Assembly: GCF_010093535.1 (NCBI RefSeq) | Contig: NW_022985187.1 | Span: 664,051 to 728,050, forward strand | Direction of reading: 5' to 3' | From: Lindgomyces ingoldianus | Taxonomy: Eukaryota; Ascomycota; Dothideomycetes; Pleosporales; Lindgomycetaceae | Length of the DNA: 64,000 nt | Part shown: positions 54,053 to 62,657 of the stretch, piece after piece | Numbering within the stretch: position 1 is the first letter of the stretch | How the letters are laid out: each line of letters begins with the position of its first letter | Position numbers and translations under genes: made by a program | Notes under the pieces: model-generated | Databases searched by the model: none | What the model was told of the DNA's origin: nothing | The model's input: the letters and a program-made list of their open reading frames with translations, nothing else

Positions 54053-55935
54053 ATGGTCGCAATGGGAGGCGGTCCAGAAGTTCCGTCGCGGGGAGACTCA
54101 AAGGAGCTGCTTCTTTGCGTGCTTCCTTGGCCCCAAAAGTCGTCGGAAAAGATGATGAATGAAATCAGGGATGAGTTTCCGAATCTGGATCTGCAGTATG
54201 TTCAAGAGAAGTATGAGAAGAGGTCTGACCGAGGGACAATGGTCTTACCTGAAGGTAATCAATAAGTCTGCCTTTGTATTACCATGCTCCTACGGCATCT
54301 TTGTTTATACCTCTTTTCTCAATTGCCTTATGTTCATATCACGTGGGCATTTCCTATCAATCGCCTGTTGCTTCTTCGGTATCTTTTTCTTACATTAGAA
54401 TCTGCAGAAATCTACAAGCACGCCCACGTACTTGCGACTCTACATTGGCTACCCCCCAAAGCCTCAGCTGTTCCTGAGCTGGACCTGATCCAATTCTTCT
54501 CAGCCGGGACTAATCATGTTGCACATCATCCAATATACAAGGATTCAACGATCCCGCTGACCACCGCATCCGGGGTTCATGGCCCTCAAATCTCTGAATG
54601 GGTTATCATGATGCACCTCGTGCATAGCCACAACTACATCCCGTTGTATGAGGCTCAGAAGCGGAAGGAATGGGAGGGAGTTGCTGGGCGCTCCGTAAGA
54701 GACGCAGTTGGACAGAGGGTCGGAGTTTTGGGGTATGGTAGCATAGGGCGACAAGGTAAGTTTCGGAGGTGATTCTTTCAGCCAAAGTATTTTTTTCCAC
54801 ATTCTTTTGATCCGCGTCCCAAGCTCTCCCACAACGGCCCCAAAACGTCCCGTAAGCGTCAAATTGGGCGTTCGCTGCCACAAGTACGGGGTTATCGCAC
54901 GCCCCTTCCGTTCGCCCCCTTCCCACCCTCACAAACTCAAAAACACGCAATTTCCCCAAGCGCTTTCCGGCTGCCAGGATACGAATCCCTCCGACACCCG
55001 ACAGAATCCTCCACGGAGGCGCTTCCGTTTTCCGTTTTGTCCACACCTTAAACATCCCATTGGTCTTGGCTCACTGAACCCCGGAGATAATTTCTCCACA
55101 GCGCTGACTCGTTCTGCGGGAATTGCTTGTTGCAGTAACATTAGCGATGCTGGAGCATTGACTGACTGTGCCACAGTGGCGCGGGTGGCGAAAGCGATGG
55201 GAATGAATGTCATCGCCTACACCGCTTCACCGCGAACAACGCCTGAGTCGAAGCGAGACGAGGGATTCATCGTCCCTGGTACCGGTGACCCCGATGGAAG
55301 CATACCCTCGGCATGGTACAATGGATTGGACAAGAAGAGCTTACATGAGTTTCTGAAGCAAGAAATCGATCTATTGGTTCTCTGCGTGCCTTTGACGTGA
55401 GTGCTTTCTTTTTCAGCTTTGCAAGGTTGGCTGCCTATTATTTTCCTCATGTTCCATCCATTTTCTTTACAATTTACCTTAGCGTCGATAGTGTCAGCCG
55501 ATGCTCTCTCCTTATCTCTATGTAGCCTCGCCTCATCTATGTCATTCTCACCTTTTGATTACATGCTAAATGCTTCGCAGTAAGGATACGACACACTTCA
55601 TTTCAACCGACGAATTCTCGGTCCTCGAGAAATCGAATCCGCATGGAACTTACATAGCCAACATCTCCCGTGGCGGCATTATCAACCAGGCTGCCTTGAT
55701 CAAAGCTCTTGAGACGAAGCAGATCAGTGGCGCAGCTCTCGACGTCACGGATCCCGAACCTTTGCCTTCAGATGACCCACTATGGTCAGCACCAAACTGC
55801 CTAATCACCCCACATGTGAGTGGAAATACCGCCGTGTATGCCGAGCGCGCCTTCCAGGTCCTCAGGGAGAATCTTCGTCGGAGAATGGATGGCAAGAAGC
55901 TAGTAAATCAGGTTGACCGAAAGAGAGGGTATTGA
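54053..55935 (+). CDS. D-isomer-specific 2-hydroxyacid dehydrogenase
   Basis: Exons 54053..54254, 54399..54755, 55177..55396, 55581..55935 give 377 residues; introns are 144, 421 and 184 bp, long for this window. The start MVAMGGGPEVPSRGDSK is the first ATG. The NAD-binding signature GVLGYGSIGRQVARVAKAMG is assembled across intron 2. Catalytic-site motifs follow: ANISRGGIINQAALIKALE (Arg), DVTDPEPLPSDDPLW (Glu) and LITPHVSGNTAVYAE (His), in the order and spacing of the family. The N-terminal substrate domain is present (HVLATLHWLPPKASAVPEL, IQFFSAGTNHVAHHPIY, SGVHGPQISEWVIMMHL). It likely reduces a 2-ketoacid with NAD(P)H; which one cannot be told. The acceptor of intron 1 may be 9 nt further on (54408). 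Confidence 0.88.
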
Positions 55936-57300
55936 GCGGAAAGGGCAGATCCTTACGTATTATTGCAACATAGATGGCAAGATACAGAATCAGGATCAGT
56001 TACCTTTTACTATTCTTAGTATCTCTCTTAAATCTTCAGTGAAAGCACTCATTTCTTTGACTGTTTATGACGCTAGGTGCGCACACCTTGTACCTTCACC
56101 ACCTTTCGTTACGGCTCTGCTGACCTCTCTTGAGGCTGCTAGCAATGCACACAGTACCTTCTCTTCACCTCCCCTCGAGCAGAGAATTTCTCCAGAGAGA
56201 AACCTCAAGACTTACTACTAAATCTGATTCGTTACACAGCGGTGTTATAATCGAACTAAGCGCTTTAATATATCCAAGTCAAATGACCCTGACTCTAGAA
56301 CACTCAACTAACCTGCTTTGTTTGAATTCCTTTGAGGAGTTAGAAAGTTTGGTGATTGTATAGATTGGTAATTAAAAGCCAAGGAGGCCTAGTTATATAT
56401 ATTCGATAGTGAATAGCAAGGAATTTCAGGGTTCCAGGGGTTTCACTACTGAGGAAAGGGTTTTTACACTTGGTGCTTTGTGTGCTGCGGTGCACGATGC
56501 ACGATGCACAGCTACAAACGGAATCGTAGTCTCAATGAAGTTAATGTTATAAAAGCAACAGGCAAAAAAGCAAACAACGATGGCGTTATAAACCTAGGAC
56601 AGCAAACATCAAGCCGCAGCTTATTAACATAACGAGGTCGCTAGCTCTCTTGCACATCACATGTTCGAAAGTTCGAAACGGCTGGTTGATACTCTACCGG
56701 CTCTAGCGGCTAAGAGGGTTTGCAATAACAGTAATGTAGCCGTCACACTCGATTAGCTAACTCCGAGAACCACCAAAACCAGTTCCACTTCATCCTCTTC
56801 GCTGATGTTATCGTCATCAAAGGTTCCAGAGATAGTGTAGGGGCTGGTATGCACAAAGTATGTAGGGCTCATTCGAGCTAAGATGTGCGGAACTGTAGAC
56901 AGTGGAGTGTTAAATGGCATCCAACTTCCCTTCTCGCCTCTGGCAACACACAAAGATTTGAGTCGATAAAGACTAGACTACAAAGTTCAGAGAAAGGACT
57001 GCTAGAAAACGGAGGGCGTGTTCTATGTCTTGGGTAAGGCAGGGGCAGAAATGGGGGATAAGGTGACTCTTTGGTTGGGCGAGATAAGGCATAGCCGTTC
57101 ACTGTTGTGCAAACTCCTTGTTTCCTCCAACAAGGGTGAAGGCGAAATTGGCATTGATACTGACACGGATTAACACGTTAACTAATGCAATCAGTTGTAA
57201 CTCTGCGAATACCGAATCTGAAAGGGGTATCATATCTATCTCACTATCCGTAGCAAATATTCAACTACCCGGTAGAAATCCGAACATGTCATCTACGGCT
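55936..57300. other. Intergenic, converging 3' ends
   Basis: 1.4 kb, AT-rich in its middle. A small direct repeat of CACGAT/GCAC units occurs near 56490-56510. No gene recognised. Confidence 0.5.
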
Positions 57301-58869
57301 CTACCGGCCCCTCCTCATTCCCTGGCTCTCAACGTTATTGGCATGCGCTAGTAGATACTTGCAGCACGTCAACGTATACTTGCAGGCCTTTGTCCAAAGC
57401 TCCTCCTTATTCAACGCCAGCTTGATACTCTGATCATGAATCTTGTCCTTCCGTATCTCATACGGCATCTTAACTGTACCTAAACCCCCAGGTCCTCCAC
57501 CGCCGTGAGCGGCTCCGGAGGACTCGACGAACTCCCCGAGTTGACGCAAGCATTCCAGGAAGGCGACCATGGCAGCGTCGAACTTGCGATGGAGGAAGGT
57601 GAAATTTAGCGGGAAGTCCCCGGAGGAGTAGAGTTCGAGGCGTTGCCTAGTCACAGTGGGTGGGGATGTCGTGGAAGAGATGCGGTCGGTGCTTGTGACA
57701 CTGCTCCCGCCTTTTGCTTCGAGCTTAAGGATTGTGGAGTTGGAACCCATGGGACAGAGCTCATAACCCTGGAATTTGTAGCCGAGCCGTTCGGCGAGCG
57801 TTGCGAGCAAGAGACAGGTTTGCCCCCACGCGGCGTTGATCTCGGGCCAGTCGACATATGGAGAGGGCAAGCGGCCTAGACGGAGACCGTTGATGGTAGC
57901 GAAGTGGTTGTCATGAGTAATATTGAAGGTATCGTTATAGACACTGCGACGCTGGAGTTGAGTTAAAATGTGGGCATCGTGCGCATGTTTCGCTATGAGG
58001 GCATCCCGCTCGTTTTGGAAACTAGACAGAGTGGAGGAAAATGCGTTTCTGTCGCGCCAGAAGTCCGATTCGGTTTCATCGAGGGCGCGGGATTCGGCTT
58101 CAAGAGCGGCGAGTTCGGCGTCCAGCTCTGCCTTTTCGGCCTCGAGCTTTTCGAGTGAGGATATAGCGGCAGCCTCATCCCGGCTAGCAGATTTGAGCGC
58201 CACCTGCGCAGAGGTGATCTCTTCGGCGGAAGGCACGTCCGTGTTAGCGCGGCGGAGGTAGTCGACGTAGGCGTCCCGTTCTCTTGTAGCGACACCGAGA
58301 CGCTTCTGGAGGCCGTCGACAAGGAGTTCAGTACACTCAACGCAAATAGGGTGGTCGATGTCGGAGCGTGCGGACAGGATCTCGAACATGCGGTTGGTGG
58401 TTTCCATGCCGTCGGCCATGCGGCCCGCCCCTTCAACGCCGGGAGCTCCAGTCACGCTTGCTCGGCGCGTCATTTCCGCACCGTTGCTTTCACTCTCCTC
58501 TCGCACTAATTGTCTGTCGGGGGTGCGGTTGGAGGGGGATGACGGTGGTGAGAGCATCGACTCGGACAAGTGCACGTTGACAAAGGACATGGCAGGATTG
58601 CGGCCGCCATGCTGGGTGTAGCGGGTCGGCGGGACACTGCGCTTGAATGTTGGATTTCGGGCGGACTGGATGGCAGCATCATAGGTTTGATAGCGAGCGG
58701 AGGGGTAGGTTGGGCGGGACTGGCGCGGTGGGGTGTTTCGTGCTTGCTGTAGCTGCGGAGTTAGCAGCTTGAAGGCCGCTGGATTGAGCTGGTCGAGGGA
58801 GGCGTCGATTTCGATGGGGGTCCGACACTTCTGACAGTAGAGCCGGGGGGGGTTCTTGTCGCTGGCCAT
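57301..58869 (-). CDS. ATG6: Autophagy protein Atg6/Beclin 1 (Vps30)
   Basis: Single-exon ORF of 522 residues from ATG 58867-58869. Start: a CxxC pair (LYCQKCRTPIEI) followed by a disordered stretch. From about 165 comes the Beclin region: DHPICVECTELLVDGLQKRL leading into a coiled coil (EAEKAELDAELAALEAESRA). The evolutionarily conserved domain follows: DTFNITHDNHFATINGLRLG, AAWGQTCLLLATLAERLGYK and FQGYELCPMGSNSTILKLEA. The end contains the membrane-binding aromatic segment and CKYTLTCCKYLLAHANNVES. Atg6 is a subunit of PI3-kinase complexes I and II (Vps34, Vps15), needed for autophagosome formation and vacuolar sorting. Length and domain order are normal. The gene is head-to-head with the Scm3-like gene, 274 bp apart. 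Confidence 0.93.
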   Translation of the reverse strand: MASDKNPPRLYCQKCRTPIEIDASLDQLNPAAFKLLTPQLQQARNTPPRQSRPTYPSARYQTYDAAIQSARNPTFKRSVPPTRYTQHGGRNPAMSFVNVHLSESMLSPPSSPSNRTPDRQLVREESESNGAEMTRRASVTGAPGVEGAGRMADGMETTNRMFEILSARSDIDHPICVECTELLVDGLQKRLGVATRERDAYVDYLRRANTDVPSAEEITSAQVALKSASRDEAAAISSLEKLEAEKAELDAELAALEAESRALDETESDFWRDRNAFSSTLSSFQNERDALIAKHAHDAHILTQLQRRSVYNDTFNITHDNHFATINGLRLGRLPSPYVDWPEINAAWGQTCLLLATLAERLGYKFQGYELCPMGSNSTILKLEAKGGSSVTSTDRISSTTSPPTVTRQRLELYSSGDFPLNFTFLHRKFDAAMVAFLECLRQLGEFVESSGAAHGGGGPGGLGTVKMPYEIRKDKIHDQSIKLALNKEELWTKACKYTLTCCKYLLAHANNVESQGMRRGR

Positions 58870-59143
58870 GGGATACCCGAGCCGCGGAAGGGCACTGGGG
58901 AGAACGAAGTTGACGTCCAGTTTAGGGGTTCGCTGATGATTGCCTTCCGGTTATCACCCGCAGAGGCGCACGACCTTCCCGTGGACTTGGCTAGTCGTCA
59001 TGGCGCTGGTGGGGGACCTGGAGCCGAGGCGGCGGGCGCGTCCCAGCCATCCAATGCACAAGCAGCCTTGCATGCAGGTCGCGTTCCTTTGCTCGGTCCC
59101 CCCCGTCCAAACACCAACTTCAACATCAACACTAACACCCTCC
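58870..59143. promoter_or_regulatory. Bidirectional promoter, ATG6/SCM3-like
   Basis: 274 bp separate the two divergent ATGs. The open frame of the right gene continues back to 58940 without a convincing ATG at its head, so the leader is partly open. Confidence 0.5.
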
Positions 59144-61561
59144 ATGGAGCCGCCCGCAAAGCGTGCGCGCACCGCCGCCGATGGACCTGGTGGACCCGGT
59201 GGACCCGATGGACCCGATGGACCCGATGAACCCAATGTCGACCCTGTGCTGCTCCAACAACAGAGCCGCGCCCTCCTGAAAAGTAGATTCGAATCCATCT
59301 TCGCCCAGTTTGAGAACATGCCGGCTGAGGAGCAGGATGAAATCGATCTGAACGACAAGTACAGGATCGTCGTTGACAGGGGCCATGTCAAGAGCATGCA
59401 GGATCTGGGCCGGACGGGCGCAATGGGCCAAATCGCACTGGACTTGCTGTCGGACAACGAAGGCGAAGACGATGTGGATGAGCTTGCACCGTCACCCCCG
59501 CTGGCCCCGAGCCCCAAGCCCCGAAGGCAGCAAGATCCAGAAGCAGACAGAGGCGTAGAAGCAGAAGGCAAAGAAGAGCAGCCCAAACTCACGAAACCCG
59601 TGGAGCCCGCCAACTTGATCATGCAGCTCACCCAGCTCACCAGCCTCCCGCAGACACCAGCTGCACCTCAGCACCAGAGCGCCTTCATTTCGCAGCTCTC
59701 TATCGCCATATCGCAGGCTGTCACAAGCACGCTCTCAAACTATCTCGGAACCGCCGTCACCAATCCCTCGGCCAGTGACGTCGGCCTCAAGCGTCCAACA
59801 GACCCCGCATGGTACTATCCTCCCTTGCCGGAGCCGACCAGGACGCCTCGACCCACGCTTGCTCCTTCTACTCCTCCCATACTTGCTCCTTCTGCTCCAA
59901 CCATACTTGCTCCTTCTACCTTAGCCGTACTTGCTCCTTCTACGTCAGCCATACTTGCTCCTTCTACGTCACCCATACTTGCTCCTTCTACCCCAGCCAT
60001 ACTCGCTCCTTCTACATCAGCCATACTTGCCCCTTCTCCTCCTGCCATACTTGCTCCTTCTGTTCCAGTCACACTTGCCCCTGACTCTTCGGCTTCATCT
60101 GCGCCCGCTACTGCGCAGACCAAACGCAGGTGGTCCTCGCCCCGCTACGACCAACCTTTTCAATTCAAACGCAAGAGGCAAAGAGGGAACGTAGTTAGAG
60201 CACCCGCGGAGAATGCTACCACCAAGCTAGCAAAGGCACCAGTCTCTCTAGATAGGGACACCGATAGCAATATTTCGAAAATTAGAAGCTATCTCGAGGA
60301 AACTCGGAAGTATCGAACAATTTCGAGGTTGCGCAAGTATAATTTCAGCATTGAAGATGAACTATTCATCATCGAACAGAAGGAGATATACAACACCTCG
60401 TGGAGAGACATTAAAGAGAGCCGGGGTGCTTGGAAAGATTGGCCAGATTTTGTGCTCTCTCAATATTACAAAGATCACCTTCGAGACAGAGATGAGGATG
60501 TTGATGAAGACTGTGCCCTGCAGGGTGTGGGGGAAGCCGCGCAAGATCAGGCCGAAGTCATGGAAGCATCGGTCCCCGCTGTCGAAACTCCCGTTCTATC
60601 TAGCAAGTCCTCACAGCCGAAACGGCTGAACGCCGCGAAGCCGGTCAGCCAAGACCACCATAGCTATCCATCCCACCAGAGGCAGCTGCTTACCCCAAGT
60701 ACCTTTGGTTCTGTCAACAGCACAGACTCTCCAGAGGCCATCCATTATAACAGATCCAGACTTGATGGCTCCAATGACACAGACCTTCTAGATACCACAG
60801 ACGATTACACGGGCATATCGTTGGCGGGACTCGACGGGCTAAAGGAGCAGGTTACTGAAGAGGCTCGCGGCGCGGTGACATCAAGCATCGCACCAGAAGA
60901 CATCATTCCGTCCATTGAGACAAGAATCCCTATTCCCGAGGATCGTCTTCCCAACCCCCAGCCTCGAACTCCTCTTGCTCACACTCCCACAAATAGAAAG
61001 TCAAAGCCTGCCTCTGGACCCCTCTCATCAGCCAAGCGGCGAAATCCCCACCCCACCAACTTCAAAGTTGACTCTGACTCTGACTCTGGCTCTGACTCTG
61101 ATGATCTCGATCTCGTCCCCACTGGCGAGGAAGACTTGACAAAACCTTTCATCTGCAACACTTGCGGAAAACGATATAAACGCCAGGGTAATCTCAGTAA
61201 ACACATAAAGCACTCACCGAATGGCCACGTCAAATCTGGAGCAAGTCTGCCAACCGCCAACCTCGACAACTTCGACGACCAAACCACGTCCCCCATACCT
61301 AAGATCAAACAAGAGCCTTCAACACCAGGTCCTTCCCTCCTCCTTCTCCTCAGCACGCCGAGGTCTGCACCGCAACCCAACACACTCCTCCCTTCTGCCG
61401 TGAGATCAATCCCCAAGTTAAGCAAGAAAAAAATCCAGACAGAAGTTAAGGCAGCCTGGGCGAAGCGCGCAAAGAGATATGGTACTCCTGCGTTGAAGGA
61501 GCATCAGAGTATGCTTGAGTTGTCATCGAGGAGGGATGAAAGTGATGATGAGTTGGCATGA
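59144..61561 (+). CDS. Scm3/HJURP-like centromere protein with SANT-like and C2H2 segments
   Basis: 805-residue intronless ORF from ATG 59144 (MEPPAKRARTAADG; good context CCTCCATGG). Near residues 40-85 lies LLKSRFESIFAQFENMPAEE followed by DEIDLNDKYRIVVDRGHVKS, resembling the Scm3 segment that binds CENP-A/H4 in fungi. Residues about 235-310 are a tandem 8-residue repeat (LAPSTxAI). Near 400-450 is a Myb/SANT-like helix set (FSIEDELFIIEQKEIYNTSW, WPDFVLSQYYKDHLRDR), and near 670-694 a single C2H2-like finger (CNTCGKRYKRQGNLSKHIKH) whose His spacing is slightly off the norm. Filamentous-fungal Scm3 proteins often add such DNA-binding parts to the core. A role in loading CENP-A at centromeres is inferred. 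A basic Lys-rich end (KLSKKKIQTEVKAAWAKRAK) closes the protein. Confidence 0.75.
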   Translation: MEPPAKRARTAADGPGGPGGPDGPDGPDEPNVDPVLLQQQSRALLKSRFESIFAQFENMPAEEQDEIDLNDKYRIVVDRGHVKSMQDLGRTGAMGQIALDLLSDNEGEDDVDELAPSPPLAPSPKPRRQQDPEADRGVEAEGKEEQPKLTKPVEPANLIMQLTQLTSLPQTPAAPQHQSAFISQLSIAISQAVTSTLSNYLGTAVTNPSASDVGLKRPTDPAWYYPPLPEPTRTPRPTLAPSTPPILAPSAPTILAPSTLAVLAPSTSAILAPSTSPILAPSTPAILAPSTSAILAPSPPAILAPSVPVTLAPDSSASSAPATAQTKRRWSSPRYDQPFQFKRKRQRGNVVRAPAENATTKLAKAPVSLDRDTDSNISKIRSYLEETRKYRTISRLRKYNFSIEDELFIIEQKEIYNTSWRDIKESRGAWKDWPDFVLSQYYKDHLRDRDEDVDEDCALQGVGEAAQDQAEVMEASVPAVETPVLSSKSSQPKRLNAAKPVSQDHHSYPSHQRQLLTPSTFGSVNSTDSPEAIHYNRSRLDGSNDTDLLDTTDDYTGISLAGLDGLKEQVTEEARGAVTSSIAPEDIIPSIETRIPIPEDRLPNPQPRTPLAHTPTNRKSKPASGPLSSAKRRNPHPTNFKVDSDSDSGSDSDDLDLVPTGEEDLTKPFICNTCGKRYKRQGNLSKHIKHSPNGHVKSGASLPTANLDNFDDQTTSPIPKIKQEPSTPGPSLLLLLSTPRSAPQPNTLLPSAVRSIPKLSKKKIQTEVKAAWAKRAKRYGTPALKEHQSMLELSSRRDESDDELA
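59183..59232 (+). repeat. 9-bp coding repeat (GPD/GPG units)
   Basis: Tandem GGACCCGGT/GGACCCGAT units encode Gly-Pro-Gly and Gly-Pro-Asp triplets in the disordered N-terminus of the Scm3-like protein. Confidence 0.8.
59850..60085 (+). repeat. 24-bp coding minisatellite (about 9 units)
   Basis: Repeat of ATACTTGCTCCTTCTACx-type units gives L-A-P-S-x-x-x-I/V octapeptides. Unit boundaries stay in register and divergence is mainly at codons 5-7 of each unit. Opposite-strand and other-frame ORFs here are artefacts of the repeat. Confidence 0.9.
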
Positions 61562-61772
61562 GAGAGCCCCGTTGCTGCCTGTCTGCTATTATTTTCATTA
61601 GGCGCTGATGTTGTTTTTACAATGTGGAGAGGATCCACAGGGGATATTTGCAGGTTGGAAAAGTGTGTTTATGAATTGCGTGAATATGTTCCCTATATCA
61701 ACGACATGATGTTTTTGGAAACACCCCGGTGGCAAACCGCCTACATTATTCCTTTAACTCTAATCTCCTAGC
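61562..61772. other. 3' flank of Scm3-like gene
   Basis: Short intergenic spacer before the 5S rRNA gene, nothing else seen. Confidence 0.5.
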
Positions 61773-61892
61773 ACATACGACCATAGGATCAAGAGTCCGA
61801 CCCGATCCCGTCCGATCTCGGATAGTCAATCTTGATACCGGCGGATTAGTACTCAGGTGGGTGACCACTGGGGAATACCTGCTGTTGTATGT
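61773..61892 (+). rRNA. 5S ribosomal RNA, dispersed copy
   Basis: 120 bp beginning ACATACGACCATAGGATCAA and ending GCTGTTGTATGT, so the two ends pair as helix I. Internal hallmarks of fungal 5S are present: GATCCCGTCCGATCTC, TAGTCAA, the box-C-like GGTGGGTGACCAC, and a T5 run directly after the gene as RNA polymerase III terminator. The sequence has a few deviations from the consensus I remember (for example CTGGGGAATAC), so it may be a divergent variant or beginning to decay. Pezizomycotina usually carry scattered 5S genes with several sequence types. The ORF over the same bases is spurious. Confidence 0.9.
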
Positions 61893-62657
61893 TTTTATGC
61901 ATTTTTTGGACGGGGCGCGGCTAGGCTCCACGTTTTTTTGGAAAATTGAGCCTGAGCTTTTTCGCGATACATATAGCGATGTTGGTTTTACATTCATGAG
62001 TTGGATGAATGGCATGGAGGGGATATGGATATCGGCAGTATTTATCGACATACACCTCGTCACAAGAATCTATGAAATGAAATATACATACAGTACAATG
62101 GCTTTCTAGACTGTTTCCTTTGTCCCTTGGCCATACGTTCTGGTTGACAATTTTGAATGAAGGTAGGTCTGAGACAGCAAAGGATTACACTCAGCTAGCC
62201 TAACGGAGACCACAAAATGACGGTAGTAAGTTCTATATACGAAGTGTACGTTGTGTCTCACAGCACCGAAGCATACGGAGATGCTAGATAAATATATGAG
62301 GCACTGAAGTTTGTCCAAAAAAAAAAAAAAAGTACTAGATTGATATCAATAGCCACTTAGTACATACATATGTGCATACAAGTCCCACACGCACCCTCAA
62401 AAACTTTTAGTTCCCCGCCCCTAAACACCACCAAGAAAAGCAAGGAAAGCACTAAATCGGCGCTGATCTGGATCTGATCCGATCGTCAGAAACAAACTAC
62501 CATATGTACAAGAACCTGGATCTGGACTAGACATCCGACTCGGTCTACCTCTTCGTTTATCTCTGCCATGCAACCTTTCTGCTCTTCGTTGTTGTTCTAC
62601 CGCATCTATGGCATCGTAGATTTAGGTTCCCTCGTGTCGGAGAGAAAGATCGGCGGT
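61893..62657. other. Intergenic
   Basis: Contains the T-run terminator after 5S at 61892-61896 and an A15 homopolymer at about 62317-62331. Otherwise no feature seen. Confidence 0.5.

Noticed and set aside
54807..55400. 197-codon ORF covering intron 2 and exon 3 of the dehydrogenase
   Set aside because: The first part is intron readthrough; the family motif requires the splice from 54755 to 55177.
59815..60123. Gly/Ala/Ser repeat ORF antisense to the Scm3-like gene
   Set aside because: Artefact of the 24-bp minisatellite, which is open in several frames.
61729..62109. 126-codon ORF over the 5S rRNA gene
   Set aside because: Overlaps a structural RNA gene; not protein-like.
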